Translations under genes and position numbers: made by a program
Assembly: GCA_032173965.1 (NCBI GenBank)
Contig: CM063284.1
Location: forward strand, 131,121,125 to 131,185,124
Source: Sitta carolinensis
Lineage: Eukaryota; Chordata; Aves; Passeriformes; Sittidae
Reading direction: 5' to 3'
Length of the DNA: 64,000 bases
The notes under the pieces: model-generated
Told to the model about the DNA's origin: nothing
What the model saw: only the letters and a program-made list of their open reading frames with translations
The model's database searches: none
In this document: positions 37,701 through 49,700 of the stretch, one piece after another
Layout of the letters: every line of letters starts with the position of its first letter
Position numbering within the stretch: position 1 is the first letter of the stretch

Positions 37701-40700
37701 ACAAGGTAAAAAAAGTTTTCATTATTGGGCATCCTGAGTAACTAGAGAAGTATTTTACAGAAGTGGAAACAGCAACTGTCAGTGCAGGATTTTGAGTTAC
37801 TGACATGGAACTTTACTGTACATCTGGCTCTTTTGGCTATGCAAATGTTATATTTCTAAGTTGCAATTATTTCTTAAGAAGTTGAAAACAGTCTCTATTA
37901 CAAGTAGAAATACAACTCAGTATTTCGAATTTTCAGATAGATTACCTATTGTAAAAATTTTTATGTGTGGAACATTTATTTTTAAACTCTGCTGAAAAAT
38001 ATTTTATGCTAACTTTTTAGACTTATTTATTTATGTTAATGAATTATTTGCTCAAAGAAAACTCCGGTATAGATAACTGCAAAGAGCTCACAAGTACTGA
38101 TTATTGTTTACACTTGTTTCAGGTTGAATATACAAGTTACTCAGTTCTTTACATTCTCCTTTGAGATGGCTAAATACATTAATTTTGAAAGTTCTTACAT
38201 ATAAATACATGTTGATGGAAAGTGTGTACTTGACGTATGTCATACACATAACGTATTTGGCTAGTGAATCCTAGTTGTTTTCTAATAGCAGATACTGCTG
38301 TAATAATACTTCAAGTGAATTAGTTTGACATAATGAAATCAAGATGGTTGTTACTTACATATAGCCATCATTAGCTGTGTTGCTTTAATCAAAAGTAGCT
38401 AGTGTAAATAAGCAAGTCAACAAATGAGTTATTAAAAGCACACACAAACAAAAAGTGAATCCCTTTCTGCTTGTTTTTGAGAGCTTTATATCACATGCCA
38501 ACTTCCTGTACCATGGCACAGAAGGAGGGAGCTGTATTCTTCAGAGTTGCCTAATGGGAGGATAGGAGGCAGTAATCAAGTTTCAGTAAGGGGAAGTTCT
38601 CATAGGTCACGAGGAAAAAAGCTCTTCATGAGACAGTTCAAAGCATCTCTGGGCAAATCAGCCTTTATGGTTTCCAGAACTTCAATAATGTAGTATAATT
38701 TTCAAGTTAGCTGTGCATTGAACGGAAGGTTCAGGTGACTTTGAGAGATCCTCTTCAATCTTAAGTTTTCTGTGATTCAGTGAAAACTGGCTGGTCATTT
38801 AGAAGTTAAAGTTTTTGACAAGAGAGTAGTATAATAAACAGAAGAATCAAGCTCCTGCCTCAGGACCTCAGCTGCCTTTTTGCCAAGTTGCCAAAAAGTT
38901 TTTCTACCAACTGCAATTTGGTTTCTGTCTCTTCAGTATTCTTTTGTTGCCTTTCCCTAAGACTTCATATTATGCTAGGAGAATGTTGACCGACAGGAAC
39001 AATGCTAGTGCTGCAGAGAAAGGGCAGTGTTTTTAGTTCAGCAATGGTGACCTTACCATTGGTCTGTGCTTGGAATTGATTTGTCTGAGAAAAGCTAGGC
39101 ATATCTCACCTAATTAATTCTGTATCAGTGAGGCCAGCTTGAATTGGGCATGTTCATGCTGTCTGAGTTACAAGTTCATTTGAAAAATAAAATGTGTGGT
39201 TTGTATTTTTCGTTGGCACGTGATACTGACTTGTGCTTGAGGGTTTGGGTTACTGTTTAAGTGTTACACTTGTAATATGCGAATATTTCTTAATTGCACA
39301 TAGAAGAGCATTTTTCTGTTTTTTCCACTGCATATATAAAAAGAGAAGGGGGTTTGATTTACAAAGCACTTTGAGAAAGGTTTGTGATATCAAAAGTGAG
39401 GCTGGGTGCACTAGCACTTAATATTTTATAGGGACATAAAATTTAAAAACTTCTGTTATGATCTTTGTCTCAGTGTACTGCTGACTTCTCAAAGTATACA
39501 TTAAACTTGTAGGTGCTAGTAATTTCTCATCAGGGTAACATGTAACAGACTCTTGCAGTTTTGTGGTCTTTTACCTTAGTGTAACAAAAAATTTTACTTA
39601 CAAATTGAGTGTTACTATGATTTTTATCTCTTACTGTGAGGAACTCTGCAGTCAGTATATCTATGTTATTTTTAAGTCCTATGTAGTATTTGCAAAGTAT
39701 TTCCCAATACTTGATAATTTCATTTACATCCTGCTTGGAGAACTGCTGTATGCAGTTTGAAACAGAAAATACTTTCCATTTAGTGTGTAGACTTATGCCC
39801 AAATTATCCCCATACTCTTTAGAGAAATTGGCTGACAGTGTTGCAAGTACCCTCCCCACTCTTTTTCTAATCTAAAGGCACCAGTTCATCAATAAAGCCC
39901 TATAAAGAAAGGGATAAGGAAAGAGAGTGCAGTTGGTGCTGTTTTTTCCTCCCTCTTCAAGTTAGTATACAGATGGTGCATATCATCTGAACTGGAAAAT
40001 CAGCTGAGACAGAGCAGCAGCCCTGTCTGTATCACACTGGTGTAGCAAAGCTGCTGTTCATTCAAGGGTTTTTGTTAAGTAAATGTGCCTATAAGTGATA
40101 TTTTAATTCTTCACCTCGTTCTTATTTTAAATAATACTTTTATTATTGTTGTATTTAAGTTTCTCCAGGATTGAGTGAAAGCCATACAGTAAATGGAGGA
40201 AGCTGGAATGAGAAGTCTGTAAAACTCTCCTCACAGATTGGTGTAGGGGAGGAGAAATGGACATCTGTTCCTTCAATTGCAGCTGGGAAGAGGAAGACTG
40301 AGACATTGGCCTGGGGCCAAGACACTGGAGATGCTAATGGAAATGGAAAGGACTGGGGTGTAGGCCTGGTGGGCAGGCCCTGGAAAGAGCGCTCTTTGTT
40401 CACTCCTATTGGTAAGCTATTTCCAAGAACTTGCTTCATGTACACATTTTTACATAAACATATATTTTAGTAGTAGATCTCTGAAATATTTTTATGTTCA
40501 TATATTAAAAAAATCTTGACATGATCTACTGAAATGTTGACTGAAAAATTGCTGTTTACCATAAGTTCTGTTGGCCTACCATCTATATCTCTGTGTACGG
40601 TTCAGCTGGGTTTTTTGAGTTCATCTGACATAAAATGATTTCTGTTAAGGAATGCAGTGTTGTATATCACTTTCATAGAGTTCTGAAGATAATTACTAAG

Positions 40701-43700
40701 CCATTTTGAAACATAATTTCTTTCAAATAATGTCTTAAAACCTAGGTTGTAAGTCTATTCTGTTAGTCCAACATGATCAAATCAACTGTGTATGGTTTTG
40801 ACAGGTGACTTTTTTTTAGGCCCCATGCATAAACATTTTTCAACTCTTGTGACACTTAGTGGTACACTGTTTTTCTCATTAGAAATTTTTTTTAGTGCTC
40901 AGTACAATTTTATGCCTTTTTTACTTGTGCTGTCCATAGTAATAATGGAGAAGAGATGTCTTGATTTCTCTCTGGGCAACAATCATCAGCTTATTAGTAA
41001 GTGCTGTAACATGGCCCTTCCCACTGTTCAGTCTAAGTACTTCTCATCTCTTCTGGGAAGCAGTGTTCCTTTGTAGTCAGCTGTGTTACTTCAGTCTTGT
41101 CGAGTCTTAACCCCAGCCAGCAGCCAAGCCCCATCCAGCCAGTCGCTCACTCTCCCACCAGTAGGATGGGGGAGACAGTCAGAAGGAGAAAAGCTGGAAA
41201 GCTCATGGGTTGACATAAAGACAGTTTAATAGGGAAAGCAAAACCTGTGCGTGCAAACAAAGCAGAGAAATAATTCTCTACTTCCAATGGGCTGGCCATC
41301 TCCAGGAGAGTAGGACTCCATCACATGTAATGGTGACTTGTGAAGACAAACACCATAACTCCAAATGGCCCTCCCTTCTTTTTTCCCCAACTTCATATAC
41401 TGAGCATGACGCCACGTGATAGGGAATATTCCTTTGGCCAGTTGGGGTTACCTGTCCAGTTGTCTCTCCCAGCTTCTTGTTGGGAAGACAAGCCCCAGCC
41501 ACTTTGTTACCAGGTGATAAAAGAAGTGGAAAAGGCCTTGAACTCTCTGTGAGCAGTGCCAGCAACATCCCTGTATTACCAACCCTATTTCCAGCACAAA
41601 TCCAAAACACAGCCTGACCCCAGCCATAATCTGCAGAAGTCTAGACCTTCTTTTATTTCTCTGGTATATTTTGAAATGGAATTCCTGAGGCTAGATCTGA
41701 TGTACCCTTGGGAGCTTTATTGTTGCCAAGTAAAGGACTTTTTTCATGTTCTGGCTAGACGTGTTCTGCTGTGTATTCTAATAAGGCAGTTCATAGTGGC
41801 TGACTGGCTTTTTGTTGGTTTTGTTACTGAGGATACATCATTTCTACCAAGCTGATTTGCTTCAGATAAAATGGAAAATTTTGTGGGTGAAGGAGAGAAG
41901 TGAAAATCTTTCATGATGACTTTGCTAATGCTTTGAACAGTGTATCTCACAGTGTTGTTATATCCAAACTAGAGTGAGTGAAAAACTGGTCAGGCCCAAG
42001 ATAATGGTCAGTAAGTCCTACTCTCCCTGGAGGCTGGTGACGAGGGGGTTGTCAGTGAGGACAACTGTCAAGTGCTGAATCTGGGTTGGAAGCAACCCTG
42101 GTTGGATGTTGACTGCCTGGATTGCAGCCTTGTGCATAAGGGGTCTTGGTAGCTGCCAAGTTGGACATGAGCCAGCTGTAGATCATAGCAGCAAAGGACA
42201 CCAACAGTATGCTGGGGTGCATTAACACAGGAGGCAGTAAATTGACGGGTAGTGATTTTCTACTTTTTGGCCAACATCTGGAATACCTGTCCGGTTTTTA
42301 GCCCCTTCCCCCCAATTAAGTAAATGTAATCTTAAAGCCATTAGTAGTTTTCACTGGCTATTTCTGCTCATTTTCTGTCTTACATATAACGGTCTGTTTC
42401 TTCATTTTTAAATATATCTTCATTTTTAAGCAGTATCTCCTATTTGTCAAAAATAGTTCTGAATTTTATTCCATTCTTTAACATTATATATATAAAATAC
42501 ATTCTCCAAACTGTATTCCATGTACTTGTACTTTTCAAAACTTAATGATTGCAGTAATGTGAGGAATAATAGTATGGAGCTCAAATAACAACTGACTTTC
42601 TTTTGTGAGAAGTTTGTATATAGAAAAGGCTGTAAGAGGAAGATGGTCTTCTAAAGCTTGAAAATTTTTTAAGGTGTGTATTCATAAAGTCACATCTCTA
42701 TTAGCACTGATTACTACCCTCAGTTGTGTGAAATGTCATCGTGGCTGGTCTAGCCAGTGCTTTTCCAATCTGATTCATAATTAGATAGCTATATTTTCAA
42801 CATTGCCAGCAGCGTGATGCGCTTTTTTTTTTTGTTTGTTTTTCCTCCCCTTCCCCAGCAGCTGCTTGGAATGTGGATGCAAGGATTAATACCTCTGAAC
42901 AGAATTCTACTTCTTTCTCCTCATTTGGATTAACTCCTGGAGTTTCTGGTATGTGTGCCTTTCCAAAGATTTTTCCATTCTCTTCTACTCCACCAGGTAG
43001 AATAGAGTTTGTCAAGTGTTAATAATAATGCATTTTCGCATTTTCTTTTGAAAATAGTACTGCAAGGAAGTAGAAGACACTTAAAAAGCTATTTTGTTAC
43101 ACTGAAATTATGCAGTAAAGTAACTGTTTTAAGTTGATAATCAAAAGCTAGATCAATCGCAGAATATTAGTAAGAAGTTTAGAACTAGAGGGGGTTGGAG
43201 TGAGATGATCTTTAAAGTATGTTCTAACCCAAATCATTCTATAATTCTGTGCTTTCTTATTTAGCCTTCTTGTTTGTGTGTTAAGCCTAAATAATGGGCG
43301 TAAGAGATTGTTCAGCCTTGCAATGTTCCAAGTTAGAGATCTGAAGATTTCTTTGTAGGAAAGCCCATTTACACCAGTCTTCTGGGAGGTTTGTTATTTG
43401 ATGGTTGAGATTTTTCTCATCAAGGAACTGAATCATTACTTTGAAAATATGTTCCATAAGCAGCATTTGAAGTCTTGAGTGTTTTCTCTGTATAACAGAT
43501 GGAAATGCTGAAGCTCTGGGGTTTTCTTTTTTGAATGGTTGTTTTCTATAGAGTACAAACCTGTCTTCATAATAAATCTTGTGTGTTAAACAACTAACAT
43601 AAATCATACAATGATTTACTGTACAGTGAAGGGATCATATGTCAGGTTTTCTGCTCTTGCTTGTTTATGCCATGAGCTTGGCATGGTACTTTTCTTTTTG

Positions 43701-46700
43701 GAAGTAGCTGGCCAAGTGCTTATGCACTTAGGCTATATTTGCATGTATTGCAGTTTAAAGGCTTTTAGTTGTTGAACTCAAGCTCAGTGTCCAGCATCTT
43801 AATTGTGCAGAGAGTTTTAGTTAAAAAAAAAATCCCAGGCAGCCATCTGAATCCAAGTTCAGTCTCTAAACTAAAGCATGTGAAAGTTTTTTTAAATAAA
43901 GTGGGATGGCACACTGAGCTAAGATTCAGCTGCAATACCACTATTTCAACTTCGAGAGAAATACGAAAAAGTGAATTATATTAGTTTTCTTTGATGCACC
44001 TTAGCCAACTATGTTGTAATGCAAAGTGACCACAAAAGAAATGAGAGCATGTCCATGTTTTTGTCATTTGAGGTATCTTTTGCCGAGGTGAAATAGAGAC
44101 ACAGGTTCTATTAAAACTGAATTTCAGTAAAATAGTAATTTATTTCATTCTTACAATTAGTTTTTGTCTGTTTTACTTTTTTATGGAATGGTTTTGTTTG
44201 TTGTTTATTTTTCTGAAAAGAGTTCTGTTAGGTGTGTAACACCTTCTGTTATCGTGACTGATATTGGCCTTACTGCTGTTTATCCTGGTGCTTTTGTGTT
44301 CTTGAAACCTTTGCTTTAAATGAGAATTGGATTCTTAGTAATGTATAATTTGTTTTATCTGCATTGCAATTAATGAGGTTTCTTTCTAGTGATCTTTTCT
44401 TTTAAGTTTCTCCCTGTAAGAGATCTTATTGATACAGGGTAACAATTTTATTATCCATAAAATTTCATTGTGTTTTTCAGTTTGAGGAAACTGCTTTTAC
44501 TCACCCTTCTTATCTCTTTTCATGTTCTACTCATGACTTTATTTTGTCTTCCTTCTTCAGCTTCCTTGTTTTCTGATATACCTGATGCACAAGAACCTAT
44601 TAGTTTTCCTGTCTTCTGCAGTCTTTAAAGTCTGACATTTTTCTTTGAGCCTTTTGTCTTCCTTTCCTTCCCCAAGAAAACTTCAGGAAGCTTGCTAACT
44701 CACAAGTACAATTTTATTTATTCCCTTTCAGGTTCCAACAGTGAATCGGTTTCTCAGGCGGGTACTTCTGATTTTCAGTGGGATTTAAGTCATGCTCAAC
44801 CCCCTGTTGATGATGAATGGTCTGGGTTAAGTATGTTCCTCTAAAATGTTCATTAACAAAATGTTAATTACTGTTAAAGTGTAGTTATTTATATTAGCTA
44901 TTTGTATTAGACAGTGGTGGGTATCTGAGGAAAAACCTGGAATGCTTGACTTCTGTAAACTAATGGACGGTTTGAAGGATTTAGAAGTATTTTGATAAGT
45001 TCTGATAGAAAATGGTTAATTTTTAGGAAAAGTACTTGGATATTCAAACTCAGAGGGGATAGAGATCATGCATTTTAAAGTAGAAAAATCTTTGTAATAA
45101 AAAAGTCTTGCTGCAAGTGATGAGAAAAATCTACAGCAAGTCTGCAAAATACGTACTTAGTAGATGGAATTTGAGTCAGTTTGTTCCTACATGTTTGTAC
45201 CTTACTGGAAAGTTATGGTGACATCAGACTCTTGTATTTAATCTAGCTTGCTTTCTCATTTAGGAAACATTAGGAAGTTCTTACGTATATAGGAATATAG
45301 ATAGAAATAAAGATAGATATAGATAAAAATAACTGAAATTAATTGGGAGTTGTAGTAACATTGGTGTTTACTTCCTACTTTCTCCTCCCTGTTTATGAAG
45401 AAGATAGTGGATCTCATTAGGCATTGACCTGAAGAATTGTTCCAGAAGTTGACAAAAGCAGCCTTGCATGTTACCTTCACTCTGAGAACAACTTGATTGC
45501 AGTTAAATGACTGGAAAAATGGAATAGATTGATGCATTGACTCCACCACTGTTGGTGTTGTTTGCTCTGTTGCCAGATACTTTTGACACTTACCTTTCAT
45601 GTTTTATCTAGTTTAAGGATAAGGAGAGCACATTTCAGTTAATCATTTGAAAGTCGTCAGTTTTACATTTTATCAAAAGCATTATTGATTTACATATCTG
45701 AGCATAAAATGTTTATGGCTGAAGCATCTTTTAACAGGTTAATTTTGTCACAGTTGTCAACTAAGAGTACACTAGCAGAAGTGGGCAAATGCAAGTTTAG
45801 GCCAAAGTGATACACAGATAGACCCTACTGATTTATCAGGATCAGTACAAGAAAATTAACTGTATTTACAAATACTACTAGTTTTTATTTCTACTAAGAA
45901 TGGATTTTTTTTTTCCTAAGCAGCTACTGAGAGTGCAGTAGATAAACTGAAAAGTGTTATGTTGAGTAATACTTTTTTTTCAAATCAGTAAATTTTAGCA
46001 TCTCAAGTAGGTGTCATTAAGATAATATTCTTATTAGGGAAGCTTCTAACTCTTCTAAATATTCTAACTAATCTTAAGATCTCTTAGTGTATTTTTGGCT
46101 TCATAATGTTTGCTGGTAAATTTATTTTAATTTATTAATGCTTTTTATTTTGACTTTATTTTCAGTTGTTTAAATTGAATCACACCATAGCTGGCAGATC
46201 AAATTTGCCTGTTCTTCAATTTGGTATAGGCTGGGAGGGAGAAATATTTGTGATGTTAATATAAATGTGAAATGAAAACACAATCTTTTTCAACATGCTC
46301 TCTTTTGAAATCAGCTTGCTGCGAATTTCTACTAAAGAGACAGTCTAAGGCTTAGTTCTTCACTTCCAGTATTTCTAATTTTTATGTAACTGACCCTTTA
46401 AACCTTATCATTCCATCGTAAATGAATAATGACAAAATAGAGCATGGACTTAAGAGTCTTGGAAAAATATTATTAAAAATGTCGATGTTAGAAGATGACT
46501 TGAATCGGTAAGATTTACAGTTTCAGATATATCACTTGTAAAGGAATCTTATTAAGGTAAGGTTGATCACTGTTACAGTTCATCCTATTTTTTTTCACAA
46601 GCTAGAAAGAAAATACAGAGAATAGTTTAAGATAGATAAGAACTCTTAAATTTGTTCCTCCTCACATAGATGCAGTTGCTTCGAGATATTTTTTTTAAAC

Positions 46701-49700
46701 TAGCTAGCTGCTGCTGTGATTAGGCTCTATAAAATCACTGTCATACCCACTACTTTAAAAAGTTCTACACTTAACAGATAAAGTCTTTACCTTTTTTTCA
46801 GAAACACAGGAAATTACTATTTATATCTTGATATTGAGAAGTAGAGTTTTTTATGTGTGTTTTTTCATTTTTAAACTGGAAATGAGCACCTCTAGAGTAA
46901 GGCAATATTCCTGAAAAAAAACCTTTTAATCTTTGTAGATGGACTTTCTTCAGCTGATCCAAGCTCTGATTGGAATGCCCCAGCAGAAGAGTGGGGAAAC
47001 TGGGTAGATGAAGAAAAAGTTGCCTCTGTTGCTCAACGCGAAGAGAGATCTGTTACTCAGAAGGTAAAAGGTGGTATTTTCTTCTTAGCTCCAAGACTTT
47101 GTCCTTACCATTGCCATTTCTTAAAGTAACTTGAAGGGTAATGATAAAGACAATCTCTCATCACGGTAAGAGTAGCCCCACTGTATTTGCTCTGTACACA
47201 GAAAAGGAAAAGAAAAAGACCGAACGCTATTGAGAAGAGAGAGATCACTTAAATCCATGTTAAACCTTTCTGTCTTGCCATAATTATAAGGATTATATTA
47301 TCAATAGACTGGGAAGGGTTAGATCTGTTTTTATAAATACTTCTTGACAATATTTAATTCTCAGTATGAAAAACAGCATTTCCATGGCACTAGTGCCTGG
47401 TGGTCTGTTGCCTTTTCCATTCCCAACTTGTATTACCTGGTAGCATGTAAAGAATGTGGTCTTTCTAGAATGAACTGAACAGATAAGACTGTGTCCATTT
47501 CCACTAGTATATGCAATTCCTTATAGCTGTTAATTTATGTTTAGTTTATAGAAGGTATGCTTCATTGTCATTTTAAATGCTAAATACCTTCTGTTCCCAT
47601 ATGAAGATTTCAGATAGTGAAAGAGAAAAAGCAGAGCCAATTCTTCAGAGTTCTACAAGTGGCAAATCCAAGAAAAAGAAGAAGAAAAAGAAGAAGCAGG
47701 GTGAAGAAGCTAACTCTCCTGCACAGGTAAAATATGGATGGCTTAAAACACAGTTGCAAAGAATTCACAACATTGCCTTATCTTTGGATATTTGTGTCTT
47801 GAAGAAAAATTATTTGGGGGAAATTAATTTCTTTATGGATTGGATTGTCTACAGTAGTTTGTCACGAGTTAAAGTAATTGTCACTTTACTAGTATTTCCT
47901 TAATTTGTTGTATTCACAAGTCGTACTACAGGGATTGTAATTTTGCCAGATTTATGAAAAGCACAAAGTACATGGAAAGTATTTATCTTGAATTACTTAT
48001 TTTCTATCAAATCTGGATTCTGTACTGTAGGGATGCTTCCATGTGAAGTTGTCCTCTGCATGGGAGGCTTTTTCCTCATGGCCTTTGAAGACAGCTGCTT
48101 CGGTGAATATAGCTATTTAGGAGAAAGAAAGAAATTGAAGTTTTTCTCTTATGCTGTCTTCAAGTAAAATCGTGTGTGAATACAATGGTTTTCTGAAGTA
48201 CTGTTTTAATTTGATTTATGTGAAATGATAAGTGCCAATGCTTCTGGAGCTACTCTGTGAATCAGATTTCAATGAGGGAAAGAATATTTTCAAACTGAGG
48301 ATGGTTGGAGTTTCCTGTGTTACTTAAATAGCATTTGAAGAATTGAATTGAAGAAGATTTTTAAAAATAGCAGAAGCAGATTGCACTTGGCATGGCAATT
48401 GAAACATGTTTGACTAGATGAAACAAGTACTTCCCTAATGGGAGAAAGCTCTTAGTAGCTCATGATCAGAATGCATCCTGCTTGTGTTTATTATGATAGT
48501 CATTCATAGCTTACATTCTTTACAAAATGTCTGATGTTCAGTGGAATCTGACTAGATGAATTAGAGAGGGAAAGCAAAAACTTCAGTCATACTGCTTGGG
48601 ATTTGCTTTTATGGTTATCACATATTCAGGTTATTAAAAGTTCTAAAACATTAAATTCCTGTTACATGAAATTTTATTTTCAAGTTGTCTGTGTGGAGGT
48701 GGAGCTTGTGTTCAATTCCCTTGTTTCTTTTGATGCAAATTCAGTCTGGGAGCACTAGGGCTGCAGCTTTTTTTTAATAGAAATCTCTTCTAGTTTCTGC
48801 TATGACTGAAGTATAAATCAAGATTAATAGGTTATGGTTAACAGGTGTTTGTGAATGTCCTACGTGAGTCTTAAGGTCAGTCAGTGAGGGCATTCTGAAT
48901 TTTTTCCCATTGCTTGTGAGTTGTCTTTTAAATTATATATGACAAGTAGAGTCCTTCTTTCTACATTAACATAATCAGTTTTGTTATTCTACTCATTGTT
49001 CTCCAGCTATTTCAATTTTGTTACTTTTTGTTTCAGTCCATCAGTCTATGAAGTCATCAGTTTACAGATAAGAACTTATCTGTATTAAATTTTTATGTAG
49101 AATTGAGAATTTTGTTTGATAGGAGCAGACTGAACTGCTAATACATCACAGAAGCTTATAACAGTTTAGTAATTTAACTTGCCAGTCCTACTTCAAACTC
49201 ATTTAAAATTTGTATATTTATCCCCTGAAAATAGAACACGTTCATTTAAGCTTCTTCATCCTTCTCATTGATTACACTTAAATCTTCACATTTGTTTGTT
49301 GCCTTCGGTGTTTGTCAAGATAGTAGAAGCTAACTGAGGAGGGTGGAGTAAGCCAGTATGTGTTCCTTCCTGACAGCAATCAACAGACTTAGGCTGTGAC
49401 TGCATTTTCGTAAGGAAATGAGTGAAGGAATAGTGTTTCCAGTTTAAACTCGGAGACCTCCTCACAACCACAGGATTCTTCTAGTGCCACTAACAAGTGT
49501 AACTACTCCAATTCCACATTTAAAATCGTAACTTTCCACTTTAGATTGTCCAAGGAGTAAAGGTTGAGACTCTTGGATATTTTGGACATATTTTCAATAT
49601 GTACAATTTTTGTACTGAGGTTTACTTTACAGGCATTATGGCAAACTAAACTGGGTTGCAAAAATATTAAAGTGTAATAAGAATAGAAAACTATACAGTT

